Source of the DNA: Devosia aquimaris
GTDB taxonomy: Bacteria; Pseudomonadota; Alphaproteobacteria; Rhizobiales; Devosiaceae
DNA length: 64,000 nucleotides
Direction: 5' to 3'
Assembly (NCBI RefSeq): GCF_020169335.1
Contig: NZ_JAIEZN010000002.1
Location: 620,001 to 684,000 of the forward strand
The notes beneath the pieces were generated by a model. That model had not been told where the DNA came from and searched no databases. It saw only the letters and a list, made by a program, of their open reading frames with translations. Positions 8,131 through 16,515 of this stretch are shown here, one piece after another (within the stretch, counting starts at the first letter, position 1; each line of letters opens with the position of its first letter). The position numbers were made by a program, and so were the translations under genes.

Positions 8131-8159
8131 TTGCGAATGATTTGCAATTGCACTAGAAC
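8131..8159 (+). promoter_or_regulatory. sit operon promoter with Fur/Mur-like box
   Basis: The 17-bp element TTGCGAATGATTTGCAA (8131-8147) has the palindromic form TTGCnAATnATTnGCAA, matching the alphaproteobacterial Fur-family pattern. It is extended by a second overlapping palindrome, TGCAATTGCA (8143-8152). The box covers a plausible -35 (TTGCGA, 8131-8136), with a -10 at TAGAAC (8154-8159) after 17 bp. In rhizobia sitABCD is repressed by manganese through the Fur homologue Mur; the same is inferred here. Confidence 0.7.
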
Positions 8160-8185
8160 AGGCGCGGTCCCGCCTGGAGTGTTCG

Positions 8186-9088
8186 ATGCGTCGCCGCCAG
8201 TTCTCTGCCATCCTGTTGTCCAGCATAGCCCTTGCCGCCCTGCCGGCCCGTGCCCAGCAGGCCACTTCGCCCCGGCTCAAGGTCATCACCAGCTTCACCA
8301 TCATTGCCGACATGGCCCGCAACGTGGCCGGCGAGGCTGCCGAGGTGGTCTCCATCACCAAGCCGGGCGCCGAGATCCACAACTACCAGCCCACCCCGGG
8401 CGATCTGATCGCCGCCCAGGGCGCCGGGCTCCTGCTGTGGAACGGACTCAATCTCGAGCAATGGTTCCAGCGCTTCCTCGACAATCTGGGCGATGCGCCC
8501 TCGGCGGTGGTCACCGAGGGCATTGTGCCGCTGGGCGTGGGCGAGGGACCCTATGAGGGCAAGCCCAATCCCCATGCCTGGATGTCGCCCACCGACGCGC
8601 TGATCTATGTCGAGAACATCCGCAAGGCGCTGGTCGGCGCCGACCCGGCCAATCAGGCGATCTACGACGCCAATGCGGTGGCCTACGCCGCCGAGATCAC
8701 GGCCAAGGTCGCCCCCATCCGCGTCGCCATCGAGGCCATTCCCGCCGAGCGGCGCTGGCTCGCCACCTCGGAAGGCGCCTTCAGCTATCTGGCGCGCGAC
8801 TTCGGCCTCAACGAGCTTTATCTCTGGCCCATCAATGCCGACCAGCAGGGCACGCCCCAGCAGGTGCGCCGCATGATCGATGCCGTGCGCGAGCACCAGA
8901 TTCCGGCGATCTTTTCGGAATCCACCATCTCGCCCAAGCCCGCCCAGCAGGTGGCGCGCGAGACCGGCGCGGCCTATGGCGGCGTGCTCTATGTCGATTC
9001 CCTGTCCGAGCCCGACGGGCCTGTGCCCACCTATCTCGACCTACTCACGGTCACCGCCACAACCATCGTCAAAGGGCTTTCGCAATGA
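8186..9088 (+). CDS. sitA: metal ABC transporter substrate-binding protein, SitA (Mn/Fe) type
   Basis: This is the 300-aa periplasmic binding protein of a cluster A-I metal importer. A signal peptide ([24 protein letters not shown]) leads the protein. The metal ligands can be read as His65 (IHNYQ), His130 (NPHAW), Glu196 (TSEGAF) and Asp271 (VDSLS). A His-His-Glu-Asp set and the lack of a His-rich loop are typical of manganese or iron binders, not of ZnuA-type zinc binders. It is followed by ATPase and two permease genes with 4-nt overlaps, forming sitABCD. GGAG lies 7 nt before the ATG. Confidence 0.9.
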   Translation: MRRRQFSAILLSSIALAALPARAQQATSPRLKVITSFTIIADMARNVAGEAAEVVSITKPGAEIHNYQPTPGDLIAAQGAGLLLWNGLNLEQWFQRFLDNLGDAPSAVVTEGIVPLGVGEGPYEGKPNPHAWMSPTDALIYVENIRKALVGADPANQAIYDANAVAYAAEITAKVAPIRVAIEAIPAERRWLATSEGAFSYLARDFGLNELYLWPINADQQGTPQQVRRMIDAVREHQIPAIFSESTISPKPAQQVARETGAAYGGVLYVDSLSEPDGPVPTYLDLLTVTATTIVKGLSQ

Positions 9089-9963
9089 CCGCTTCGTCCG
9101 CGCCCGGCCTTGTCGTTGACGACATCACCGTGGCCTATCGCAATGGCACCACGGCCATGCGCCACGCCAGCTTCACCATTCCGCGCGGTTCCATCACGGC
9201 CCTCGTGGGCGTCAATGGCTCGGGCAAATCCACCCTGTTCAAGGCCATCATGGGCTTTGTGCCGCTCTCTGCCGGCGCCGTGACCATTCTGGGCGTGCCG
9301 GGCCAGCAAGCCCTCAAGCGCAATCTCGTCGCCTATGTGCCCCAGTCCGAAGATGTCGACTGGAATTTCCCGGTGCTGGTCGAGGACGTGGTGATGATGG
9401 GCCGCTATGGCCACATGAACATCTTCCGCCGCCCCCGCGCGGTTGACCGCGACATGGTCACCCAGGCGCTCGAACGGGTGAACATGCTCGCGTTCCGCCA
9501 TCGCCAGATCGGCGAGCTCTCCGGTGGACAGAAAAAGCGCGTCTTCCTTGCCCGCGCCCTGGCGCAGGAAGGCCAGGTGATCCTGCTCGACGAGCCCTTT
9601 ACCGGCGTCGACGTCAAGACCGAGGACGCCATCGTGGCCCTGCTGCGCGACCTGCGCGACGAGGGCAAGGTCATGCTGGTCTCGACCCATAATCTGGGCT
9701 CGGTGCCCGAATTTTGTGATCGCACCGTTCTGGTCAAGGGCACGGTGCTGGCCTCTGGTCCCACCAGCGAAATCTTCACCCGCGAATGGCTGGAACAGAC
9801 TTTTGGCGGCGCGCTGCGCCACTTCGTTCTGGCCGGCGCAGGCCTGCATGATGATGACGATCCGCGCCATCTGTCGGTGCTGACCGACGATGAGCGGCCG
9901 CTGGTGCTCTATGGCGAAAAGGGCAAGATGACCACCCAGCAGTCGGGGCCCGTCGACAAATGA
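9085..9963 (+). CDS. sitB: manganese/iron ABC transporter ATP-binding protein
   Basis: The 292-aa ATPase energises the SitABCD importer. Visible elements are Walker [10 protein letters not shown] (about 44-52), the Q-loop region [10 protein letters not shown], the signature [15 protein letters not shown], Walker [13 protein letters not shown], and the H-loop STHN. The [23 protein letters not shown] stretch is characteristic of the Mn/Zn/Fe subfamily. The C-terminal tail is rich in Asp and His (HDDDDPRH), common in these ATPases. It overlaps sitA and sitC by 4 nt each, indicating tight translational coupling. Confidence 0.92.
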   Translation: MTASSAPGLVVDDITVAYRNGTTAMRHASFTIPRGSITALVGVNGSGKSTLFKAIMGFVPLSAGAVTILGVPGQQALKRNLVAYVPQSEDVDWNFPVLVEDVVMMGRYGHMNIFRRPRAVDRDMVTQALERVNMLAFRHRQIGELSGGQKKRVFLARALAQEGQVILLDEPFTGVDVKTEDAIVALLRDLRDEGKVMLVSTHNLGSVPEFCDRTVLVKGTVLASGPTSEIFTREWLEQTFGGALRHFVLAGAGLHDDDDPRHLSVLTDDERPLVLYGEKGKMTTQQSGPVDK

Positions 9964-10826
9964 TCGACACCCTGCTGCTGCCCTTCTCCTATCACTACAT
10001 GGTCAATGCCATCTGGGTTTCGGCCCTGGTGGGTGGCGTCTGCGCCTTCCTCAGCGCCTATCTCATGCTCAAGGGCTGGTCGCTGATCGGCGATGCGCTG
10101 AGCCATTCCATCGTCCCCGGCGTGGCCGGGGCCTATATGCTGGGCCTGCCATTCTCGCTGGGCGCCTTCTTCTCGGGCGGTCTCGCCGCCGGCGCCATGC
10201 TGTTTCTGACCCAGCGCACCAAGCTCAAGGAAGATGCGGTGATCGGGCTGATCTTTACCGCCTTCTTTGGCCTGGGCCTGTTCATGATCTCGCTGTCCCC
10301 CACCTCGGTGAACATCCAGACCATCGTCATGGGCAATATCCTGGCGGTGACGCCCGAGGATACGCTGCAGCTCGTCATCATCGCCGTGGTGAGCCTGGTC
10401 GTCATGCTCTTCATCTGGAAGGATCTGATGGTGACCTTCTTTGACGAGAGCCATGCCCGCTCCATCGGCCTTAATCCGCCGCTGCTGCGCGCCATCTTTT
10501 TCACGTTGCTGGCGGCCTGCACTGTTGCCGCCATGCAGACTGTGGGCGCCTTCCTCGTCATCGCCATGGTGGTGACGCCCGGCGCTACGGCCTATCTGCT
10601 GACCGACCGCTTTTCGCGCCTGATCCTGATCGCCATCGCCGTGGGCACGCTCTCGGCCCTGGTGGGCGCCTACATCTCCTTCTTCCTCGATGGCGCCACC
10701 GGCGGCGTCATCGTCGTGCTGCAAACCGCTGTGTTCCTGCTCGCCTTTGTCTTTGCCCCCAAGCATGGCGTGCTGGCGGCGCAACGCCGCCGCAATGCCA
10801 ATGTGGCCAGTGAGGACACGCCATGA
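9960..10826 (+). CDS. sitC: manganese/iron ABC transporter permease
   Basis: The 288-aa inner-membrane protein of the ABC-3 family has about eight hydrophobic segments. The family start is clear ([44 protein letters not shown]), as is the ATPase-coupling region [19 protein letters not shown] near residue 160. It is paralogous to the next gene: both share LKGWSL(I/M)GDA(L/I)SH near residues 38-50. Together they form the heterodimeric channel of SitABCD. Confidence 0.92.
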   Translation: MIDTLLLPFSYHYMVNAIWVSALVGGVCAFLSAYLMLKGWSLIGDALSHSIVPGVAGAYMLGLPFSLGAFFSGGLAAGAMLFLTQRTKLKEDAVIGLIFTAFFGLGLFMISLSPTSVNIQTIVMGNILAVTPEDTLQLVIIAVVSLVVMLFIWKDLMVTFFDESHARSIGLNPPLLRAIFFTLLAACTVAAMQTVGAFLVIAMVVTPGATAYLLTDRFSRLILIAIAVGTLSALVGAYISFFLDGATGGVIVVLQTAVFLLAFVFAPKHGVLAAQRRRNANVASEDTP

Positions 10827-11662
10827 GTGACTTCCTCGTCTATGCCCTCTGGCCCTTCCAGTTCTCCTTCCTCACCTCGGCCATGCTCATCGCCATCATG
10901 GTGGCGGTGCCCACGGCTTTGCTGAGCTGCTTCCTCGTGCTCAAGGGCTGGTCGCTGATGGGCGACGCCATCTCCCATGCCGTGCTGCCCGGCGTGGTGC
11001 TGGCCTATATCGTCGGCTTGCCGCTCGGCATCGGCGCCTTTGCCGCCGGCATGAGCTGCGCGCTCTCGGTGGGTTTTCTCAAGCAGAACAGCCGCATCAA
11101 GGAAGATACGGTCATGGGGGTGGTGTTCTCGGGCATGTTTGGCCTGGGCATCGTGCTCTACACCTCCATCCAGACCGATGTGCATCTCGACCACATCCTG
11201 TTCGGCGACATCCTGGGCATCAGCACCGCCGACATGATCCAGACCGGCATCATCGCGCTGGTGGTCACCGCCATCGTGCTGGCCAAATGGCGGGACCTGC
11301 TGCTCTTCATTTTCGATCCGCAGCAGGCTGGCGCCATCGGCCTGCCGGTCCGCGTCCTGCACTATGGCCTGTTGGCACTGCTCTCGCTGACTATCGTGGC
11401 AGCACTCAGTGCCGTTGGCATTGTGCTGGTCATCGCCCTTCTGGTGGCGCCGGGCGCCATCGCCTATCTGCTGAGCAAGCGCTTTGCACCCATGATGCTG
11501 ATTGCAGTTACCGTCTCGGTGCTCTGCTCGGTGGTGGGCATCTATCTCAGCTTCTTCATCGACTCCGCCCCGGCCCCCACCATCGTGCTGCTGATGAGCG
11601 CGACCTTTATCGTCACCTTCCTCAGCCGGTCGCTGCGCCGCGCCGTGCCGGCAACAGCCTGA
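10823..11662 (+). CDS. sitD: manganese/iron ABC transporter permease
   Basis: This is the second ABC-3 permease (279 aa) of the importer, with the shared segment LKGWSLMGDAISHAVLPG, about eight membrane helices, and the coupling loop DLLLFIFDPQQAGAIGLP. It ends the four-gene operon. I see no strong T-tract hairpin behind it, only 76 nt before the next gene. Confidence 0.92.
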   Translation: MSDFLVYALWPFQFSFLTSAMLIAIMVAVPTALLSCFLVLKGWSLMGDAISHAVLPGVVLAYIVGLPLGIGAFAAGMSCALSVGFLKQNSRIKEDTVMGVVFSGMFGLGIVLYTSIQTDVHLDHILFGDILGISTADMIQTGIIALVVTAIVLAKWRDLLLFIFDPQQAGAIGLPVRVLHYGLLALLSLTIVAALSAVGIVLVIALLVAPGAIAYLLSKRFAPMMLIAVTVSVLCSVVGIYLSFFIDSAPAPTIVLLMSATFIVTFLSRSLRRAVPATA

Positions 11663-11712
11663 CGACGGGGCGTCCGGTCCCGTTTGTCCCCGCTCACCGC
11701 GCCGATCCTAGA

Positions 11713-11738
11713 CTGGTCTCTCCCTGAGGAGAGACCAG
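11713..11738 (+). promoter_or_regulatory. perfect hairpin enclosing the ribosome-binding site of the S74 gene
   Basis: CTGGTCTCTCC (11713-11723) and GGAGAGACCAG (11728-11738) form a perfect 11-bp stem with the 4-nt loop CTGA. The 3' arm contains the Shine-Dalgarno GGAG (11728-11731) and ends at the base before the ATG (11739). Folded, the RNA would hide the ribosome-binding site. No T-run follows, so it is not a standard terminator. It could be a translational switch, or as DNA an operator. Confidence 0.65.
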
Positions 11739-12794
11739 ATGGACCAGAGCCCAAGACTGTCACTGCCCTTCATCATGCCGGGCCAGGCGCAGAAACACAT
11801 CACCCACAATGAGGCGATCCAGGCGCTCGATGCCCTGGTGCAGGCCGGCGTCGAAAGCCGCAGCCTCGCCGCGCCACCCGCGTCCCCGCTGGAGGGGGAA
11901 TGCTGGCTGGTGCCCAGCGGCGCCAGCGGTGACTGGGCCGGCCACGCCACTGAGCTTGCCAGCTGGCAGGCCGGTGCCTGGCTGTTTCTCGATCCGGCGC
12001 CCGGCTGGCTGGTCTATTGCAAGGCCGACCAGGCCTTGCTGGTGTTCGACGGGGCGGCCTGGCAACCCCTTGCCGCGCTGGGCAGTGCCCTGCCGCGCCT
12101 GGGCATCAACACCACGGCCGACACCACCAATCGCCTTGCCGTCGCCGCGCCGACCACGCTGCTGACCCATGCCGGTAATGGCCACCAGCTCAAGCTCAAC
12201 AAGAACGCCGCCGCCGACACGGCAAGCCTGCTCTACCAGACCAATTGGTCCGGCCGCGCCGAAATGGGCCTGGCCGGCGATGACAGCTGGCGCCTCAAGG
12301 TCAGTGCCGATGGCAGCGCCTGGATCAATGCCGTCACCGTGAGCCCGGCGACGGGCATCGCCAGTTTCGCGGCCTCGCTCCGGCCGGCCGTGGACAATGC
12401 GGTGACGCTGGGCGCATCGGGCGCGCGCTGGTCATCGGTGTGGTCGGCCACCGGCACCATCCAGACCTCCGATATCAGGCAGAAGATCGACATTGAGCCC
12501 TGCGATCTCGGGCTCGATTTCATTGCGGCCCTGCAGCCGGTGCGCTTTCGCTGGGCCATCGGCGGTACCCAGGCCGACGGCTCGTCCCGGCCTGGTCGGC
12601 GCATCCACTATGGATTTCTGGCCCAGCAGGTGGTCGACGCTCTGGCCGGCCGGGATTTTGCCGGGCATGTTCTGGCCGATCCGGCCGACCCGAAAAGCGA
12701 ACAGGGCCTGCGCTATGATGCCTTCATCGCGCCGCTGGTGGCCGCCGTCCAGCAATTGGCCGCTCGGATCGAGCAGCTCGAGGCGCATCGCTGA
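11739..12794 (+). CDS. DUF2793 / tail-fibre protein with C-terminal S74 intramolecular chaperone
   Basis: The 351-aa protein has an N-terminal DUF2793 region (SPRLSLPFIMPGQAQKHITHNEAI, then the WLVP ... LFLDPAPGWLVY motif, residues 5-110). A beta-rich middle follows. The C-terminal peptidase S74 chaperone domain (about 243-350) has the self-cleavage motif TSDIRQK with Ser244 and Lys249, then HYGFLAQQV and a short coiled tail. S74 domains trimerise phage tail fibres and spikes and then cut themselves off. DUF2793 occurs in alphaproteobacterial phage-like and surface proteins. No other phage gene is nearby, so it is an isolated gene, perhaps a surface appendage or a remnant. Confidence 0.85.
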   Translation: MDQSPRLSLPFIMPGQAQKHITHNEAIQALDALVQAGVESRSLAAPPASPLEGECWLVPSGASGDWAGHATELASWQAGAWLFLDPAPGWLVYCKADQALLVFDGAAWQPLAALGSALPRLGINTTADTTNRLAVAAPTTLLTHAGNGHQLKLNKNAAADTASLLYQTNWSGRAEMGLAGDDSWRLKVSADGSAWINAVTVSPATGIASFAASLRPAVDNAVTLGASGARWSSVWSATGTIQTSDIRQKIDIEPCDLGLDFIAALQPVRFRWAIGGTQADGSSRPGRRIHYGFLAQQVVDALAGRDFAGHVLADPADPKSEQGLRYDAFIAPLVAAVQQLAARIEQLEAHR

Positions 12795-12809
12795 GCAGGA
12801 CCCTCATGC

Positions 12810-13391
12810 CTAGGCCTTGAGGCCGCGCACCAGCGCCTTGATAGCCTTGCGATAGTCGGCCTGCTCCTCTTCGGGGGCCTGGGCGGCACGGTCGACCATG
12901 GCGCGCAGAAGCTGCGCCAGCGGCGCGATGGGCAGGCGGCGCATGACACCGAGCTCCATCGCCTCGCCCAGCCCGCGCACCGTCGCGGAGAGCCCATATT
13001 GGCTCTCGATCCGGCTCAGCGTCTGGCTGCCCAGGACGGCGGGCGCGTCCATCAGCATGATGCGCCGCCGGCCCGGGTCAGCCATGGCATCGAGAAACGC
13101 ATTGCAGCTCCCCAGCACCGCCTTGATCGGCCCGGGTTCGTCTTCGCCTGCGGCTGCGCTGTTGATCGCCATGGCAATCAGCAGATGCTCTTCTTCTACC
13201 ACGGCGATGAACAGCGCAGCCTTGTCGGCGAAATGGTGGTAGAGGGCCCCGCGGGTAACCCCCGCCGCCTCGGCAATCTCGGGGGTGCTTGTACCGGCAA
13301 AGCCCTTGTCGGCAAAAAGCTGGCGCGCTGCGGCAACGAGCGCCCGTCGCGTCTGTTCTCGCCGCTCCGCCTGAGTTCTGGTCGCACGCAT
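12810..13391 (-). CDS. TetR/AcrR family transcriptional regulator
   Basis: The 193-aa protein has an N-terminal helix-turn-helix at about 10-58 (RRALVAAARQLFADKGFAGTSTPEIAEAAGVTRGALYHHFADKAALF), the standard TetR pattern, followed by a helical ligand-binding domain. It is convergent with the S74 gene and divergent from the Gfo/Idh/MocA gene across 225 nt. The direct repeat CAGCCTG (13398-13404 and 13419-13425, 21 bp apart) just upstream of its start could be part of an operator. Its targets and ligand are unknown; the divergent oxidoreductase is the obvious candidate. Confidence 0.88.
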   Translation of the reverse strand: MRATRTQAERREQTRRALVAAARQLFADKGFAGTSTPEIAEAAGVTRGALYHHFADKAALFIAVVEEEHLLIAMAINSAAAGEDEPGPIKAVLGSCNAFLDAMADPGRRRIMLMDAPAVLGSQTLSRIESQYGLSATVRGLGEAMELGVMRRLPIAPLAQLLRAMVDRAAQAPEEEQADYRKAIKALVRGLKA

Positions 13392-13616
13392 TGCAGACAG
13401 CCTGAATCCATTTTTATGCAGCCTGTATGTAACCGGCTGCGCGCATTCCGAATGAAGGCCACATCACAGCGTTGGTGGGGGGAAAAGCAGGCTGCGGGCC
13501 GCATGGATCAGGGCACGCCGGCACATTCTGCGCAATCCAAATAAAATACTGCGACCGTCTGGCGCAGCGCGGGCGACCCCGCTAGTTTGCCGCAACCATC
13601 TGAGGAGGATTGCGCA

Positions 13617-14744
13617 ATGACCACCAAGCGCCTCGGCGTCGGCTTCATCGGCACCGGCAATATTTCGTCGGCCTATCTGCGGGCGATCACCGGCCATGAC
13701 ACCATGGCGGGCTTTCCCATGCTCGACATCAAGGGCCTGGCCGACATGCGCCCCGAGGCCTCCGAGGCCCGCGCGGCCGAGTTTGGCCTCAAATCGATGT
13801 CCATCGACGCCATGCTGGCCGATCCCGAGATCGCGCTGATCGTCAATCTCACTATTCCGCGCGCCCATGTCGAAGTCGGGCTCAAGTGCCTGGCCGCCGG
13901 CAAGCATGTCTATTCGGAAAAGCCGCTCGGTATCAATTACGCCGAAGGCCGCAAGCTGCTCGACGCTGCCAACAAGGCTGGTCTGCGCATCGGCTCGGCA
14001 CCCGACACCTTCCTGGGCGGCGCACATCAGCAGGCCCGTGCGGTCGTCGATAGCGGTGCGCTCGGCCAGATCGTCGGCGGCACGGCCTTTTTCCAGTGCC
14101 CCGGCCATGAGAGCTGGCATCCCGATCCGGCCTTTTACTACGATATCGGTGGCGGCCCGGTGCTCGACATGGGCCCCTACTACATCACCGACCTGGTCAA
14201 TCTGCTGGGGCCGGTCGCGCGCATCTCGGCCATGGCTTCGCGCCTGCGCCTGGAACGCCCCATCACCTCCGAGCCCAAGCAGGGCCAGATCATGCCGGTC
14301 AAGGTCGACACCCATGTCACCGGCGCGCTCGGCTTTGCCAATGGCGCCATCGTCCAGGTCGGCCTCAGCTTTGACGTGGCCGCGCACAAGCATGTGCCGC
14401 TCGAACTCTATGGCACCGACGCCAGCCTGATCGTGCCCGATCCCAATTTCTTCGGCGGTGATGTCGAGCTGCGCAAGCGCGGCCGGGACGAGACCTGGGC
14501 CAATGTGCCGGTCACCCAGCCCTATGCCGATGGCAATTATCGCTCGCTCGGCGTCGCCGACATGGCCCTGGGCATTCTGGACAATCGTCCGCACCGCGCC
14601 AATGGCGATCTGGCCCTGCATGTCCTCGAAGTCATGGAAGCCTTCGAGATCGCCTCGCGCGAGGGCCGCACCATCGACATCAAGACCCCGGTCGAGCGCC
14701 CGGCCCCGCTGGCGACCTCGCTCAGCAACGGCGCTCTCGGCTAG
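13617..14744 (+). CDS. Gfo/Idh/MocA family oxidoreductase
   Basis: The 375-aa NAD(P)-dependent sugar or inositol dehydrogenase-like protein starts at the ATG at 13617, with GAGGAGG 9-15 nt upstream. The N-terminal Rossmann fold has GFIGTGNISSAYL (residues 8-20), followed by the family motif EKPLGINYAEGRKLLDAA (about 101-118). The C-terminal alpha/beta domain carries GGGPVLDMGPYYITDLVNLLGPV, the usual GG..DxGxH-like active-site region with Tyr instead of His. The substrate is probably a polyol or sugar derivative; it cannot be named. It stands alone between the TetR and glycosyltransferase genes. Confidence 0.88.
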   Translation: MTTKRLGVGFIGTGNISSAYLRAITGHDTMAGFPMLDIKGLADMRPEASEARAAEFGLKSMSIDAMLADPEIALIVNLTIPRAHVEVGLKCLAAGKHVYSEKPLGINYAEGRKLLDAANKAGLRIGSAPDTFLGGAHQQARAVVDSGALGQIVGGTAFFQCPGHESWHPDPAFYYDIGGGPVLDMGPYYITDLVNLLGPVARISAMASRLRLERPITSEPKQGQIMPVKVDTHVTGALGFANGAIVQVGLSFDVAAHKHVPLELYGTDASLIVPDPNFFGGDVELRKRGRDETWANVPVTQPYADGNYRSLGVADMALGILDNRPHRANGDLALHVLEVMEAFEIASREGRTIDIKTPVERPAPLATSLSNGALG

Positions 14745-14758
14745 TCGAGGCGCTCCGG

Positions 14759-14815
14759 GGGTGACAGGGCAGGCGCTGCTGGGCTAACACAGCCCCCGCA
14801 TCTACCCTGTCACCC
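14759..14815 (+). repeat. inverted repeat in the leader of the glycosyltransferase gene
   Basis: GGGTGACAGGG (14759-14769) and CCCTGTCACCC (14805-14815) are perfect 11-bp inverted arms around 35 nt. A smaller inner stem (GGGCT/AGCCC) lies within. The 3' arm ends 8 nt before the ATG at 14824, which has no recognisable Shine-Dalgarno. It may terminate the upstream transcript or control initiation. Confidence 0.5.
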
Positions 14816-14823
14816 GGACTGCC

Positions 14824-15630
14824 ATGACCTCCGCCCTGCCCACTATCGTCAGCTTCTGGCACGGACCCATGAGCTGGCTGGAGCGGCTGAGCATTGCCTC
14901 CTTCCACCGGGCCGGGCACCGCGTCGAGGTCTATGCCTTCGACCCCATCGCCGGCCTGCCGCCCGAGGCCGTCGCCTGCAATGCCGCCGATGTGCTGCCG
15001 CGCGAGACGCTGGTGTTCTACAAGGGCAAGGGCACGCCGGGCGTGTTCTCGGACTATTTCCGCATGATGGCGCTGCGCCAGGGCCGCGGGGTCTATGCCG
15101 ATCTCGACGTCTATTGCGTGCGCCCCATCGAAGGCCCGCCGGACTACCTGATGGCCTATGAGCGGCCCGGCTCCATCAACGGCGCCGTGCTGCATATTCC
15201 ATCCGATGCGCCGCTGCTCGATGACCTGCTCTCGATCTTCACCGATCCCGATCGGCCGCTGCTTGAACCGCATCTGCCCATCTTCCGGCGCCTCGAGGTC
15301 GCGGCGCGGCGCCTGCTGGGCCAGACCGTTGCACCCGAAGACATGCAGTATGGCGCCACTGGCCCCATGGCGCTGACCCATTATATGGTCCGGCGCGGTC
15401 TCGCCGATCAGGTCCGCCCCAGCAGCGTGCTCTATCCCATTGCCTATGAAGGCATTCCAGCCCTGATGCAGGCCGGCTCCAGCGTCGATGACGCGATTGG
15501 TCCGGATACGCTGGCCATCCATCTCTGGCGCAGCCAGCTCACCCGCCGCGGCCGCGCCGACCTGCCGCTGCCCGAACCCGGCAGCGCGCTGTGGACACTG
15601 TGCCAGCGCGAAGGCATTGCGCTGGGCTGA
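14824..15630 (+). CDS. glycosyltransferase with DXD motif (GT32-like)
   Basis: The 268-aa protein starts with the beta strand IVSFWHGPMSWLERLSIASFHRAGH and contains SDYFRMMALRQGRGVYADLDVYCVRP (about 78-103). Asp-Leu-Asp in the second motif is the metal- and sugar-nucleotide-binding DXD. This pattern matches the capsular polysaccharide/GT32-like sugar-binding DXD family. It is cytoplasmic, with no membrane segment. It ends 6 nt from the convergent GT8 gene, so the three sugar genes here probably act on one surface polysaccharide. Donor and acceptor are unknown. Confidence 0.82.
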   Translation: MTSALPTIVSFWHGPMSWLERLSIASFHRAGHRVEVYAFDPIAGLPPEAVACNAADVLPRETLVFYKGKGTPGVFSDYFRMMALRQGRGVYADLDVYCVRPIEGPPDYLMAYERPGSINGAVLHIPSDAPLLDDLLSIFTDPDRPLLEPHLPIFRRLEVAARRLLGQTVAPEDMQYGATGPMALTHYMVRRGLADQVRPSSVLYPIAYEGIPALMQAGSSVDDAIGPDTLAIHLWRSQLTRRGRADLPLPEPGSALWTLCQREGIALG

Positions 15631-15636
15631 ACCGGC

Positions 15637-16515
15637 TCAGGAGAGCCGCAGTTTCTTCTTCCACCAGCGTTTCCAGCGGTGCCGGGCGAAGCGGTAGAAC
15701 AGTTCATTGGTCATCACATGCCGATAGAGTCGGGCAAAGGCCACGGACTGCAGCATGCCTGAGAGCACGCCCCAGGGCTTGGTCTTGCCGGTATAGTGCA
15801 GGATCGCTGGGTCGAGCCCTTCGTGGGCATGGCGGGCGTCGATCGTGTTCCAGCGCCAGGGTAGCTGCAGCCAGTTGCGGGCAAACACCAGGTTGAGAAA
15901 ATCCTGATCGTAGTAGATGCGCGCCATCACGCCGTCGGCCAGCGCTTTTTCCATGCGACCGATCAGATCTGCGGCGCGCCACTGCTGGACGTCGATCAGC
16001 ACCATGCCGGCGTTGAAATAGGGGTCGGCGATATTGAACAGGTCACTGTTGGAGCGCAGGTCGCGTCCGCCGGTAATGAAGGCGCCGATACTGTCGCGCA
16101 CCGCGGCGATCGGATGCCCCTCCATGTCGATGTCATAGAGCTTTTCGATATTGTCGCGCACCAGCATGTCGCAATCGAGATAGAGCACCCGCTCCACCTC
16201 CGCCCCCACCAGCCGATCGATCATCAGCCGCGCATAGACGATGTTGCTCAGGCGCTTGTTCTCCGGCATGCGCTTGGCCACGTCCCGGAACAGCGGCGAG
16301 GCATCCAGATCGTACCAGGCCAGCGTCACCGGAAACTCGCTGGTGATGGCGGCGATATCGGCACGATGCGCATCGGTCAGCGTCCGATGGCACAGGTGAA
16401 ACACCAGATCGCTGCGGCGGTGGCTGAACAGGCACACCGAACGCATGGTGGCATAGGCCGGCGCCCAGAAATTGTCGTCAAAGGTCAGGGCGATATGGAT
16501 CGGTGTACCGGTCAC
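15637..16515 (-). CDS. family 8 glycosyltransferase
   Basis: The 292-aa GT8-type retaining glycosyltransferase is of the LgtC/RfaJ kind used in lipopolysaccharide outer-core synthesis. It starts with IHIALTFDDNFWAPAYATMRS, has RVLYLDCDMLVRDNI (DCD is the DXD, about residue 100), DPYFNAGMVLIDVQQWR, DQDFLN, and the C-terminal HYTGKTKPW (family HY.GxxKPW). The start codon appears to be GTG at 16515, overlapping the stop of the O-antigen-ligase-like gene (GTGA), with GAGAG upstream. That overlap makes the two genes an operon. Confidence 0.9.
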   Translation of the reverse strand: MTGTPIHIALTFDDNFWAPAYATMRSVCLFSHRRSDLVFHLCHRTLTDAHRADIAAITSEFPVTLAWYDLDASPLFRDVAKRMPENKRLSNIVYARLMIDRLVGAEVERVLYLDCDMLVRDNIEKLYDIDMEGHPIAAVRDSIGAFITGGRDLRSNSDLFNIADPYFNAGMVLIDVQQWRAADLIGRMEKALADGVMARIYYDQDFLNLVFARNWLQLPWRWNTIDARHAHEGLDPAILHYTGKTKPWGVLSGMLQSVAFARLYRHVMTNELFYRFARHRWKRWWKKKLRLS

